Positions 7,156 to 15,651 of a stretch of DNA of 23,644 bases are shown here, in pieces; the first letter of the stretch is position 1, and every line of letters starts with the position of its first letter. This DNA comes from JASFRS01 sp050114795 (GTDB taxonomy: Bacteria > Pseudomonadota > Alphaproteobacteria > Sphingomonadales > CAKZYD01). The position numbers were made by a program, and so were the translations under genes. The stretch covers positions 1-23,644 of the forward strand of contig JASFRS010000012.1 of assembly GCA_050114795.1 (NCBI GenBank), written 5' to 3'. The notes below the pieces were generated by a model, which worked only from the letters and a program-made list of their open reading frames with translations, was not told where the DNA came from and searched no databases.

Positions 7156-7803
7156 TTAAGTCAAGGGCAATTCGTCGCTGTCCTCTTCTTCGACCTGTTC
7201 TTGTGCGTCCAAAGCTGCGCTGTCCTTCAATAAATTGTCGAGAACATCATCAACGGGGTCCAACATACCAGATGCTTTTAATTCATCCATACCCGGCAAA
7301 TCACTGATTTGACCCAAGCCAAAATGCACCAGAAATTCTTCCGTCGTTCCATATAAGACCGGACGACCGGGAGTCTGCTTGCGGCCCGCCGGGCGCACCC
7401 ACCCGGCTTCCATCAACACATCCAAAGTACCCTTGGATAGGCTGACACCCCGCAGTTCCTCAATTTCAGCCCTGGTAATTGGTTGGTGATAAGCAATAAT
7501 CGCCAAAGTCTCCACACCAGCTCTGGATAGTTTGCGTAACTCCTCAACTTCATCGCGCAATAGAAAACTTAAATCAGCAGCAGTCCGAAAAGCCCAGCGC
7601 CCGGCAACCTCAACCAGATTTAATCCTCGTTTTGCATAATCTTCGACCAAAGCTTCAATATGGGTTTTAACGTCCACCCCCTCATCAAGGCGTACTTCAA
7701 TATCCTTCACAGCCAAAGGCTGGTGGCTGGCGAATAAGATTGCTTCCACCATGCGTTTTTCCTGAAGCTGGCGATCTTCTTGATCTAATTCATTGTCGCT
7801 CAT
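7156..7803 (-). CDS. scpB: SMC-Scp complex subunit ScpB
   Basis: A 215-aa cytosolic protein that forms the condensin-like complex with the kleisin ScpA and SMC and helps organise and segregate the chromosome. Two winged-helix domains are visible. The first includes AILFASHQPL near residues 21-30. The second includes VETLAIIAYHQPITRAEIEE (about 97-116) and LDVLMEAGWVRPAGRKQTPGRP, with the characteristic GRPVLYGTT at 146-154. The C-terminal 40 residues are acidic and probably disordered. The ATG overlaps the scpA stop by 4 bp, matching the stoichiometric partnership. SMC itself is not in the window. Confidence 0.95.
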   Translation of the reverse strand: MSDNELDQEDRQLQEKRMVEAILFASHQPLAVKDIEVRLDEGVDVKTHIEALVEDYAKRGLNLVEVAGRWAFRTAADLSFLLRDEVEELRKLSRAGVETLAIIAYHQPITRAEIEELRGVSLSKGTLDVLMEAGWVRPAGRKQTPGRPVLYGTTEEFLVHFGLGQISDLPGMDELKASGMLDPVDDVLDNLLKDSAALDAQEQVEEEDSDELPLT

Positions 7804-8606
7804 TGCTCGTGCCGACCTTTCAAAAATATCGGGCTGAAATGCTCACTTTGCTGAATATCTGCCTTGCCTTGACGCGCCAGTTCCAATGCAGCGGCAAAAA
7901 GAGACGCCACTGCCGAACGACGGGGTGCAGCCTCTTCATTTGATTCAGGCAAAAATGCTTCCAAGGTGGTCCAATCGATAGCTGTACCAATCAAACGACT
8001 TAACCGTTCAACAGCTTCTTCCAAAGAAAAGACTTTGCGGCGAAGGATAGTAAGAGGAACATGTTTCCCACGTTGTGAAAAAGCGGAATAGGCTTTTAAC
8101 AACTCATATAAAGTCACGTCATAGGTCGCGTGCTTAATACGTTTGACACCCTCAGGTGCGCCCCTGGCAAACACGTCACGACCAAGCCGATCACGGGCCA
8201 GCAATCGCGCACCAGCTTCCCTCATGGCATTTAAGCGTTGTAGTCTAATTTGTAGACGGGCAGCCAATTCTTCGGCACTAGGCTGTTCTTCATCTTCTTC
8301 AGGCGGCAAAAGCAGACGTGATTTCAAATAAGCAAGCCAGGCGGCCATAACCAGATATTCAGCCGCCAGCTCCAGCCTCAAACGCCGGGCCTCATGGATA
8401 AATCTCAAATATTGCTCAACCAGCTCAAGAATGGAGATGTTACGCAGATCGACCTTCTGCGTTCGCGCCAACATGAGCAAAACATCAAGCGGCCCTTCAA
8501 AGCCCGCGATATCAACAATCAGAACATCCCCAGACGCAGGCGTTTGAGGCGTAGCTTCGCCTTCAAATTCCTCATCCGTCATATGCCCGGTGATTTGCTC
8601 GCTCAC
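7800..8606 (-). CDS. scpA: SMC-Scp complex kleisin subunit ScpA
   Basis: A 268-aa kleisin that bridges the two SMC heads. After an acidic, variable N-terminus comes the conserved FEGPLDVLLMLARTQKVDL (from residue 36) and YLVMAAWLAYLKSRLLLP; the C-terminal winged-helix part contains VERLSRLIGTAIDWTTLEAFLP and SLFAAALELARQG. It starts with GTG at 8606. The 24 bp between the protease stop and this start contain two competing hairpins over the ribosome binding site (separate entry), so translation may depend on ribosomes coming off the upstream gene. It overlaps scpB by 4 bp. Confidence 0.95.
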   Translation of the reverse strand: MSEQITGHMTDEEFEGEATPQTPASGDVLIVDIAGFEGPLDVLLMLARTQKVDLRNISILELVEQYLRFIHEARRLRLELAAEYLVMAAWLAYLKSRLLLPPEEDEEQPSAEELAARLQIRLQRLNAMREAGARLLARDRLGRDVFARGAPEGVKRIKHATYDVTLYELLKAYSAFSQRGKHVPLTILRRKVFSLEEAVERLSRLIGTAIDWTTLEAFLPESNEEAAPRRSAVASLFAAALELARQGKADIQQSEHFSPIFLKGRHEQ

Positions 8607-8629
8607 CCCTATATCCCCTTTTCGGGGTG
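8604..8629 (-). promoter_or_regulatory. hairpins occluding the scpA ribosome binding site and start codon
   Basis: On the minus strand the RNA reads CACCCC (8629..8624), a GAAAA loop, GGGG (8618..8615), then a second GGGGTG (8609..8604) that contains the GTG start. CCCC can pair with the first GGGG, which serves as the ribosome binding site, or CACCCC can pair with GGGGTG, which hides the start codon. The two pairings exclude each other and either one would hinder independent initiation. The sequence is certain; the regulatory meaning is inferred. Confidence 0.4.
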
Positions 8630-8630
8630 C

Positions 8631-9311
8631 TTACCCTAAAACACCCGTCAAAGCGTTATAAAGCACGTTTGTGGGGCCTAAAACAAGGGTTTGGAACGGC
8701 GAGAAATAAATACCTATCGCACCAAAGAGCATCGGAAGTAGGAAAAAGGCACCTAATACAATAAAAATCCCAAAACGCTCTAATTTTGCCAGCGCCATTG
8801 CTGGGCGTGGCGGAAGTAGGCCTACGGCAACCCGGCCACCATCCAGGGGTGGAATAGGCAAAAGGTTAAAAACCCCCAATAAGAGGTTGAACCAAATCAA
8901 AGTATGGAGATTTTGAATCAGCCAGGCCGCAGCGTTGGAAGGCAAAATACCGGCCAATGGAAACAATGCCACCCCGATAAGGGCCAAAGCAAAATTTGTT
9001 CCTGGACCTGCCAGGGCGACCAACATCATATCGCGCTTCGGATTGTTCAAGTTCCGCCAATTGACGGGTACTGGCTTCGCATAGCCAAAGAGGAATCCAG
9101 CCCCACTCAAAAGCAACAAGCCGGGCAAAATAACAGTGCCAAAGGGGTCAATATGCGCCAGCGGGTTAAGCGTCACACGCCCTTGGGCGTAAGCGGTATT
9201 GTCGCCCAGCAACCGCGCGGCAAATCCATGGCCCGCTTCGTGCAAAGTGACAGCGAGCAAAATCGGGAGCAACCAAATCGAGATTTGATAGCCAATGGCA
9301 CCAAAATCCAT
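8631..9311 (-). CDS. M50-family site-2 protease-like membrane metalloprotease
   Basis: A 226-aa polytopic membrane zinc protease. HEAGH at residues 24-28 supplies the two zinc-binding His and the catalytic Glu, and NLLPIPPLDGG at 149-159 supplies the third ligand Asp. The protein is compact with no PDZ domain, so it belongs to the YwhC-like branch rather than RseP. Substrates are unknown. Genes of this type commonly lie next to scpA in several phyla, so this neighbourhood is conserved rather than accidental. Its start follows the nagZ stop by 2 bp, with AAGGA six bases before the ATG. Confidence 0.9.
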   Translation of the reverse strand: MDFGAIGYQISIWLLPILLAVTLHEAGHGFAARLLGDNTAYAQGRVTLNPLAHIDPFGTVILPGLLLLSGAGFLFGYAKPVPVNWRNLNNPKRDMMLVALAGPGTNFALALIGVALFPLAGILPSNAAAWLIQNLHTLIWFNLLLGVFNLLPIPPLDGGRVAVGLLPPRPAMALAKLERFGIFIVLGAFFLLPMLFGAIGIYFSPFQTLVLGPTNVLYNALTGVLG

Positions 9312-9313
9312 GT

Positions 9314-10336
9314 TTATTCCTTATTTAAACCAAGCAGCGCCGCACGTTCTTCGATAAGAGCGTCAATTTCCAAACGATCGGCTATAGGAGCTGATGTGGC
9401 GCTTAACATCGCTTTTTGCAAGCGCATATGGCATTTTTCATCGATGGATGGCAAGGCGGCTGCGATGGCCTGCATTTCGGCCATATCGCCATTACAGTGT
9501 AGGATTATATCGCACCCGGCATCATGGGCTCGTTTGGCACGCGTTTCAAAGCCGCCACTTAGAGCCTTCATCGACAAATCATCGCTCATCAACAGGCCAT
9601 CAAAACCCAACTCGCCGCGAATGATGTCTTGAATAACGGTTTTGGAAAGGGTTGCACAGTTCTCTGGATCAATCGCCTTGTAAACAACATGAGCCGTCAT
9701 TGCCATTGGCATGCCACTTAGAGCTTTAAAGGGCGGGAAATCTACAGCGCGCAATTCATCAATTGACGCCTTCACTTCGGGAAGGGATAGATGACTGTCC
9801 ACCAATGCCCGACCGTGGCCTGGAATATGTTTGATGACAGGTATCACCCCATTTTCCAATAATGATTGTGCTGCCCACCGTCCCATAACGCTTACTTTAT
9901 CTGGGGTAAAAGCATAGGCGCGATCACCAATAATTGGGTCCGCATCGCTTTGTGGCACATCCAATACTGGAAGACAGTCTATTGTTATGCCCAGAGCCAA
10001 TAGTTCAGCCGAGATAATTTGCCCGGTTATATTAAGGGCTCGGTGCGCAGCATCCTTGTCTGTTTCATATAACGAGCCATAGACGTTAGAAGGTGGATGT
10101 GTAGACCAATGTGGCGGCTTGAGACGCGCAACACGCCCGCCTTCCTGATCAATCAAAATCGGTAGATGGTCTTCGCCATGAAGCTCTTTTAACGCCTCTG
10201 TCAATTGCCGGACTTGTTCAGGCGTTTCAATATTTCTTGCGAAGAGAATGTAGCCCGCCGGATGCGTCGACAAGAAAAAGGCCCGCTCTTCATCGTCGAG
10301 AACGGGACCCTTTAATCCAAAAAAGGCAGGTAGCAC
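9314..10336 (-). CDS. nagZ: beta-N-acetylhexosaminidase NagZ (GH3)
   Basis: A 340-aa cytosolic glycoside hydrolase that removes N-acetylglucosamine from anhydromuropeptides during cell-wall recycling. DQEGGRV (63-69), KHIPGHG with the following D180/H182 pair (169-182) and LLMSDDLSMKAL (248-259, with the nucleophilic Asp in SDD) are the standard NagZ motifs. It is a single GH3 catalytic domain and lacks a signal peptide, as expected for a cytosolic recycling enzyme. GTG 10336 is preceded by AAAGGG at seven bases. It lies 16 bp after the SPOR gene, an apt pairing of peptidoglycan binding and recycling. Confidence 0.95.
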   Translation of the reverse strand: MLPAFFGLKGPVLDDEERAFFLSTHPAGYILFARNIETPEQVRQLTEALKELHGEDHLPILIDQEGGRVARLKPPHWSTHPPSNVYGSLYETDKDAAHRALNITGQIISAELLALGITIDCLPVLDVPQSDADPIIGDRAYAFTPDKVSVMGRWAAQSLLENGVIPVIKHIPGHGRALVDSHLSLPEVKASIDELRAVDFPPFKALSGMPMAMTAHVVYKAIDPENCATLSKTVIQDIIRGELGFDGLLMSDDLSMKALSGGFETRAKRAHDAGCDIILHCNGDMAEMQAIAAALPSIDEKCHMRLQKAMLSATSAPIADRLEIDALIEERAALLGLNKE

Positions 10337-10352
10337 AAATACGCCCTTTCAA

Positions 10353-11138
10353 TCAGCGTTCTGTCACAAGGCAGCCCTGCCCCGCTGCCTTTAATGCTGC
10401 ACAACGGCGATCCGCTTCCGCACGTGTCGGAAGTGCCGCACCGCGCAGACGATAAATCGTCCGCCCATTCACCGTTGCAATCTGCGTATCAAGGGTCAAA
10501 TCGCCAACAATATTGGGATATTTATCCTGGATTTGCTGCCAGCCAGTTCGTGCACGCACATCCGTTGAAAAGGCTCCAAGTTGAATGAGATAACGACCAT
10601 TAGTCGCTGTTTGTGTTTGCGCCTGTGTTTGTGCTTGAGGCTTCGGCTTCACAGGTGCAGGCTCAGGTTCTACCTGCACCGGTGGTGGCGTTGCTTCAAA
10701 CGCTTGCTCGACAGTCTCAGGTTCAGGTTCCACAAAGCTGCCACCTGCCTCGCGTTCCACCGGCGTTTCTGCTGGCGTAGCAAGGCGCGTATCCCCTTCC
10801 ACATCATCTCCATTGGCAGCTTCCAAAACCAGCTTGTCCTGCCCTGGAATTTCTGCACCGCCTGGGTCATCTGGCAGAATCTTATGCGGCTCATCCGGGG
10901 CTTCGATGACCGGCAAGTTGCTCCGCGTAGCGACTTGCCGTGGCTCTTCATGCCCTGAAAGTTGAGCGTAAATAACCCAAAGGAGCGCCGCAAAAATAAC
11001 AACAAAAACAACAGTGGCCATAATCAGCGTTCGTGCTGATAGCCAGCCTTCTTCCCCCTCGTCTTCAACAGGCTGTAGCCACGGAAGATCGTGGCTATCT
11101 TCGTCTTTGATATTATCCTGCAGGCGCTCTTCACCCAT
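10353..11138 (-). CDS. SPOR-domain membrane protein
   Basis: A 261-aa bitopic inner-membrane protein. An acidic cytosolic N-terminus of about 32 residues leads into one membrane helix (roughly 34-56, TLIMATVVFVVIFAALL). A long periplasmic linker rich in Pro, Glu and Gln/Thr follows (with PEPAPVKPKPQAQTQAQTQ). The C-terminal SPOR domain spans about 185-261 (YLIQLGAFSTDVRA, YRLRGAALPTRAEADRRCAA). SPOR domains bind glycan strands stripped of stem peptides at the division site, so a septal role is likely. Two Cys in the SPOR domain could pair. Its ATG overlaps the argS stop by one base (TAATG), indicating coupling. Confidence 0.92.
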   Translation of the reverse strand: MGEERLQDNIKDEDSHDLPWLQPVEDEGEEGWLSARTLIMATVVFVVIFAALLWVIYAQLSGHEEPRQVATRSNLPVIEAPDEPHKILPDDPGGAEIPGQDKLVLEAANGDDVEGDTRLATPAETPVEREAGGSFVEPEPETVEQAFEATPPPVQVEPEPAPVKPKPQAQTQAQTQTATNGRYLIQLGAFSTDVRARTGWQQIQDKYPNIVGDLTLDTQIATVNGRTIYRLRGAALPTRAEADRRCAALKAAGQGCLVTER

Positions 11139-12898
11139 TATCGCATCTCCTCAACCGGCGTAACGCCGAGTATTTTGAGACCATTGGCAATAACCTGCCG
11201 CACGGCTGTTATCATGGCTGCACGGGCGGCGGTCCGCTCTAAGTCCCCTTCGATCAAAAAGCGTAAGCCCGGGTCATCATTCCCCCGATTCCATAGACTA
11301 TGCAGTGATTGCGCTAGATCATAAAGATAAAAGGCAACCCGGTGCGGTTCATGAGCAGTCGCCGCTGCATCAACCAACCTTGGCCACTCACCCAATTTCT
11401 TCATGAGAGCCAATTCGTCTTCATGATCCAAAAGCTCCAGCGAAAGCGCATTCAATTCCTCAGTATCGAAATTTTGATCCGGGAAAGCATCGGCCATCTT
11501 TCTTAATACAGAGCAAATACGCGCATGAGCATATTGCACATAGAAGACCGGATTATCTTTGGACTGCTCCAATACTTTGACCAGATCGAAATCCAGTTGC
11601 GCATCATTTTTGCGGGTCAGCATGATGAAGCGCACAACGTCCTTGCCAACCTCTTCGACCAAATCAGCCAGAGTCACGAATGTCCCTGCACGCTTGGACA
11701 TTTTATAGGGCTCACCATTTTTAAACAGGCGCACCATTTGAGCGAGTTTGATATCCAGCTCAGCCTTACCTTCAGATACGGCTTTAACGGCGGCTTTCAT
11801 ACGCTTGACATAGCCACCGTGATCCGCGCCTAAAACATCGATCATGTCGTAAAATCCGCGTTGGATTTTATCATAATGATAGGCAATATCTGCTGCAAAA
11901 TAGGTGAAGTCCCCATTGGACTTTTGCAAAGGCCGGTCAACATCATCGCCGAATTCGGTTGCTTTGAACAAGAGTTGCTCACGCGGCTCCCATCCTTCCG
12001 GCTCTTTCCCTTTAGGCGGTTCCAAAATACCACGATAGACATGGCCGTGTTTTGTCAGATCATCGACCATCTCTTGAACCCGCCCGCTTTCATGCAGGCT
12101 GAATTCAGAGAAAAACACATCATGATGAATGCCTAATTTACCGAGATCCTCACGGATCAGCACCATCATCGCATCCACAGCACGACGCTTAAAGAGGTGA
12201 AGCCAATCACCTTCTTCCATCTGCGCATATTTATCGCCAAATTCTTGGGCCAATTGCTGGCCAACCGGGATCAGATATTGCCCTGGATATAAACCCTCGG
12301 GGATTTCACCGATATCCTCACCCAACGCTTCGCGGTAACGCAGATGAACAGAGCGCGCCAAAGTATCAATTTGTGACCCCGCATCATTGGTATAATACTC
12401 CCGCGTTACATCATAACCGGCGAATTCCAGGAGATTACATAAAGAATCCCCAAAAACAGCCCCACGGCAGTGACCCACATGCATTGGCCCCGTTGGATTG
12501 GCAGAGACAAATTCAACATTCACCGGATGGTCACTATGGTGCGACCCACGGCCATAATCTTCGCCCAGATCTAAAATCGCGCCAATAGTGCGGTGCCATA
12601 CACCGCGCGCCAAGCGCAGATTAACAAAGCCCGGGCCGGCCACTTCAGCCTTCTCGATATCTTCATGTTTGGTTAGCGCCGTGGCTAATGCCTCAGCCAA
12701 ATCCCTTGGCTTCATTCGCGCAAGCTTAGACAACACCAATGCCGCATTGACCGACACATCCCCATGACTGGGATCACGTGGCGCTTCCACCGTGTATTGA
12801 AATGATTGTTCAGCCATTTCCGTAGGGAGAAAGCCACCCGCGACCATTTCGCCCAGCTCTGTATCAACAATGGCTCTGATATCTTCAAAAATATTCAT
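11138..12898 (-). CDS. argS: arginyl-tRNA synthetase
   Basis: A 586-aa class I aminoacyl-tRNA synthetase. The N-terminal additional domain (about 1-115) is followed by ANPTGPMHVGHCRGAVFGD, where HVGH at 140-143 is the HIGH motif. KMSKR at 399-403 is the second class I signature. The C-terminal DALR-type anticodon-binding domain contains the ending LGVTPVEEMR. Length is normal. It is linked to dgt by a 4-bp ATGA overlap and to the SPOR gene by a TAATG overlap, so it lies firmly within the operon. Confidence 0.97.
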   Translation of the reverse strand: MNIFEDIRAIVDTELGEMVAGGFLPTEMAEQSFQYTVEAPRDPSHGDVSVNAALVLSKLARMKPRDLAEALATALTKHEDIEKAEVAGPGFVNLRLARGVWHRTIGAILDLGEDYGRGSHHSDHPVNVEFVSANPTGPMHVGHCRGAVFGDSLCNLLEFAGYDVTREYYTNDAGSQIDTLARSVHLRYREALGEDIGEIPEGLYPGQYLIPVGQQLAQEFGDKYAQMEEGDWLHLFKRRAVDAMMVLIREDLGKLGIHHDVFFSEFSLHESGRVQEMVDDLTKHGHVYRGILEPPKGKEPEGWEPREQLLFKATEFGDDVDRPLQKSNGDFTYFAADIAYHYDKIQRGFYDMIDVLGADHGGYVKRMKAAVKAVSEGKAELDIKLAQMVRLFKNGEPYKMSKRAGTFVTLADLVEEVGKDVVRFIMLTRKNDAQLDFDLVKVLEQSKDNPVFYVQYAHARICSVLRKMADAFPDQNFDTEELNALSLELLDHEDELALMKKLGEWPRLVDAAATAHEPHRVAFYLYDLAQSLHSLWNRGNDDPGLRFLIEGDLERTAARAAMITAVRQVIANGLKILGVTPVEEMR

Positions 12899-14073
12899 AA
12901 TGCTAATGAAGTCTTTCCAATAAGCTCTTGATATTGCTTGATAGCAAAACTGTCAGTCATGCCTGCAATATAATCTGCTATCGCTCTTTTCGAGGCAGAT
13001 TTTCCTTCACCCCCCAGCCGTGCCCAATCACCGGTCATACGCGTCGGGTCATCTACATAGGCTTGATATAGGGCGGCGATGATCCTCTTCGCCTCATCCG
13101 TCATTTGCGTTACCTTGTAATGGCGATACATACGCCTGCGCAAGAATTGTTTCAGCTCCCTATCCGATTGACGCATATCATCACTGAACTCAACAAGCGC
13201 ACAAGGCATGTGACGCACATCCTCAACGCTCTGCGGGCGGTATTCGTCAAGTCTGCGCCGGGTTTCCGCAATGACGTCTTCAACCATTAAAGAAATCAAT
13301 CGCCGTGTTACTTCATGAACCAGTCGCGGCTGAGCAAGACCCGGATATTTCTTTTCAACAGAGGTCAGAACCTCATCAACAAGAGGTACCTGCCGTAAGT
13401 CTTCCAAATCAAACAAACCGGCGCGTATGCCATCATCAATATCATGATTATTATAGGCAATATCATCCGCAAGTGCCGCCACCTGCGCTTCCGCCGATGC
13501 ATAAGTATCCAATTCCAGGTCATGAGCGGCTACATAATTCGTAATGGCAACAGGAAGCGCCTCCCCGTCTTTTAGTGGTAGTAATGGACCATTATGCTTC
13601 ACAAGCCCCTCAAGGCTTTCCCAGGTCAGGTTAAGACCATCAAACAAGGCGTATTTATGCTCAAGTTTTGTGACAATCCGCAGCGCTTGGGCATTATGGT
13701 CAAAGCCACCTTCATCAGCGATACAGGCATCCAATGCGTCTTCACCTGCATGGCCAAAGGCGGTATGTCCTAAATCATGCGCCAGCGCCAAAGTCTCTGC
13801 CAAATCTTCATTCAAGCCGAGAACCCGGCAGATGGAGCGCGCAATTTGCGATACTTCGATCGAATGCGTCAGCCTTGTGCGGTAATGATCACCTTCATGA
13901 TAGACGAACACCTGTGTTTTATGCTTCAAACGGCGAAACGCTGTTGAATGGATGATCCTATCCCGGTCCCGTTGAAACGGGCTTCTTGTGGGGCTTTCCT
14001 CCTCACGAACCAAACGACCACGGCTAGTGTTCGGATTGCTTGCGAAAGCGGCTATCTGCTTATTGTTGTTCAT
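12895..14073 (-). CDS. dgt: deoxyguanosinetriphosphate triphosphohydrolase-like HD protein
   Basis: A 392-aa HD-superfamily dNTPase that releases triphosphate from dGTP or other dNTPs. RDRDRIIHSTAFRRLKHKTQ opens the conserved core; RTRLTHS and LAHDLGHTAFGHAGE provide the HD metal site (His-Asp near 99-100), and ADDIAYNNHDIDDG gives the later metal ligand. The family is the shorter proteobacterial type rather than the 505-aa Escherichia coli enzyme. ATG 14073 is preferred; an in-frame GTG at 14082 is possible. Neither has a good ribosome binding site, and a TATAGT lies at 14088..14083, so a leaderless mRNA is conceivable. It is the first gene of the minus-strand block. Confidence 0.92.
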   Translation of the reverse strand: MNNNKQIAAFASNPNTSRGRLVREEESPTRSPFQRDRDRIIHSTAFRRLKHKTQVFVYHEGDHYRTRLTHSIEVSQIARSICRVLGLNEDLAETLALAHDLGHTAFGHAGEDALDACIADEGGFDHNAQALRIVTKLEHKYALFDGLNLTWESLEGLVKHNGPLLPLKDGEALPVAITNYVAAHDLELDTYASAEAQVAALADDIAYNNHDIDDGIRAGLFDLEDLRQVPLVDEVLTSVEKKYPGLAQPRLVHEVTRRLISLMVEDVIAETRRRLDEYRPQSVEDVRHMPCALVEFSDDMRQSDRELKQFLRRRMYRHYKVTQMTDEAKRIIAALYQAYVDDPTRMTGDWARLGGEGKSASKRAIADYIAGMTDSFAIKQYQELIGKTSLAL

Positions 14074-14117
14074 GAAGCGCACACTATAATGTCTCGACCT
14101 TTTGTAAAAGCATTGGA

Positions 14118-14145
14118 TTGACAGTTTGGCAAAAATCCCTACATC
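14118..14145 (+). promoter_or_regulatory. candidate sigma-70 promoter for erpA-xthA
   Basis: A perfect -35 TTGACA (14118-14123) is followed after 16 bp by TACATC (14140-14145), a weak -10. The erpA start lies 44 bp downstream. It is in the 115-bp divergent region shared with dgt. Confidence 0.35.
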
Positions 14146-14188
14146 AACTAAGATAGAAATAGTCTGATTTTATGGATTTTGGAGTAAG

Positions 14189-14536
14189 ATGTTGAACACG
14201 CAAGAAAAAGCCCCGCTGCACGTGACTGAAAATGCCGTTGCACGCATTAAGCTATTGCGTGAAAAACAGGGCAACCCGGACTTAAAGTTACGTCTAGGCG
14301 TATCCGGCGGTGGATGCTCCGGCTTTCAATATACTTTTGCATTTGAAGAAGCGGCAGAAGCTGGGGATACCATCATTAATGAAAATGGCGTTGAAGTTCT
14401 CGTTGATGATATGAGCCTGATGTACCTCTTAGGGTCCGAGCTTGATTTTGTCGAAGATCTGGCAGGAGCTGCTTTCCAAGTGCGCAACCCAAATGCCCAG
14501 TCATCTTGTGGCTGCGGCACATCATTTGCCGTTTAA
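14189..14536 (+). CDS. erpA: A-type iron-sulfur cluster carrier ErpA/IscA
   Basis: A 115-aa cytosolic Fe-S carrier that passes clusters to apo-targets. The three conserved cysteines are present: Cys 43 in VSGGGCSGFQY and Cys 107 and Cys 109 in the terminal SSCGCGTSF. The length and the highly conserved FEDLAGA-like segment FVEDLAGAAFQV fit the family. ATG 14189 follows GGAG. It is divergent from dgt and 49 bp upstream of xthA, so the two may be cotranscribed. Sequence alone does not separate ErpA from IscA cleanly; the absence of iscS/iscU neighbours favours ErpA. Confidence 0.9.
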   Translation: MLNTQEKAPLHVTENAVARIKLLREKQGNPDLKLRLGVSGGGCSGFQYTFAFEEAAEAGDTIINENGVEVLVDDMSLMYLLGSELDFVEDLAGAAFQVRNPNAQSSCGCGTSFAV

Positions 14537-14585
14537 TTACGACTAGTGCTTTACCCAGCAATCCCTCTCGGGTTAAAGATGGCGC

Positions 14586-15359
14586 ATGCGTATTGCGACC
14601 TTCAATATAAATGGCATCAAGGCGCGCTTGCCCCGGGTGCTGGAATGGTTGGGTGAAGCTCAGCCTGACGTCGTTTGTCTGCAAGAAATTAAATCCCAAG
14701 ATGACCCTTTTCCGCGTCTTGAGTTTGAAGACATGGGCTATCATGTTGAAACCCATGGACAGAAGGGTTTTAACGGCGTTGCTTTGCTTTCCAAAACCCC
14801 CATGGAAGATGTTCGTCGCGGGTTACCTGGGGATGATGAAGATGTTCAAGCGCGCTATATTGAAGCAAAAATCAATGGTTTCCGCGTCGGCGGCCTTTAT
14901 CTACCCAACGGCAACCCAACACCGGGCCCGAAATATGATTATAAATTGGCCTGGATGGATCGCTTGATCGCGCACGCAAAAACCCTTTTAGCGAAGGAAG
15001 AGCCACTGGTCCTCGCGGGCGACTATAATGTTTGCCCTGAAGCGATAGACGTCTATGACCCTAAAGGCTGGGCTGATGACGCCCTATTTCGCCTGGAAAG
15101 CCGCGAAAAATTTCGGGAGCTGCTATGGTTGGGCTTCACCGATGCAGTGAGAGCCAAGCAACCCGAAGGCCATGCTTATACCTTTTGGGATTATCAAGCA
15201 GGTGCCTGGAACAAAGATCACGGCTTGCGGATTGATCACTTCCTTCTGTCCGCCCAAGCGGCAGATCGTCTAAAAGACGTAACCATAGATCGCAAAGTCC
15301 GCGGTCGGGAAAAAGCATCCGACCACGTCCCTGTCTATTGTGATTTTGAGAAAGATTAG
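14586..15359 (+). CDS. xthA: exodeoxyribonuclease III
   Basis: A 257-aa Mg-dependent AP endonuclease and 3'-exonuclease of base-excision repair. MRIATFNINGIKAR starts the fold; metal-binding Glu 34 is in CLQEIKS, Tyr 105 in GLYLPNG, Asp 146 and Asn 148 in AGDYNVCPE and the catalytic Asp-His pair at 246-247 in SDHVPV. All expected active-site residues are present and the length is typical. It follows erpA on the same strand. Its last 4 bp overlap the convergent Flp pilin gene. Confidence 0.96.
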   Translation: MRIATFNINGIKARLPRVLEWLGEAQPDVVCLQEIKSQDDPFPRLEFEDMGYHVETHGQKGFNGVALLSKTPMEDVRRGLPGDDEDVQARYIEAKINGFRVGGLYLPNGNPTPGPKYDYKLAWMDRLIAHAKTLLAKEEPLVLAGDYNVCPEAIDVYDPKGWADDALFRLESREKFRELLWLGFTDAVRAKQPEGHAYTFWDYQAGAWNKDHGLRIDHFLLSAQAADRLKDVTIDRKVRGREKASDHVPVYCDFEKD

Positions 15360-15547
15360 CTCAAAACAGGCTCTATCGTTTTCACGACATAATCATACAT
15401 ATTTACAAATGATGTCGCAAAACTGTTCAGACCAACAATCATTGCAATAACGATTAATGCAACCATCAGCCCATATTCAATCGCAGTGGCTGCGGTTTCA
15501 TCGCGGCCAAATTTATGTAGTAAAACCAAATTTTTGAACGTCAGCAT
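15356..15547 (-). CDS. Flp-type class IVb pilin
   Basis: A 63-aa prepilin of the Flp/Fap family. A short basic leader region (KNLVLLHKFGRDE) precedes TAATAIEYGLMVALIVIAMI, where the conserved Glu-Tyr sits at the start of the hydrophobic helix, as needed for class IVb pilins processed by a TadV/CpaA-like peptidase. It would polymerise into tight-adherence pili. No tad/cpa assembly genes are in the window, so this is an orphan or a second pilin copy. GGGGA lies about 9 bases before ATG 15547. The C-terminus overlaps xthA by 4 bp. Confidence 0.9.
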   Translation of the reverse strand: MLTFKNLVLLHKFGRDETAATAIEYGLMVALIVIAMIVGLNSFATSFVNMYDYVVKTIEPVLS

Positions 15548-15651
15548 CCTGCCGTCCCCTTTTATCCTGCTTACCCACCGCTCTCATGCGAACGAAGCTT
15601 TAAGCCGTTTTAAGGCCATGCTAATTTGAGCTTCTTAACAAGAGGTATCCA

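Noticed and set aside
8904..9632. 242-codon plus-strand open frame
   Set aside because: It runs antisense across the M50 protease and nagZ, both secure genes with intact catalytic motifs.
14540..14580. Weak hairpin between erpA and xthA
   Set aside because: TTTACCC and GGGTTAAA pair imperfectly with a long loop and no T-tract, so it is not a convincing terminator.
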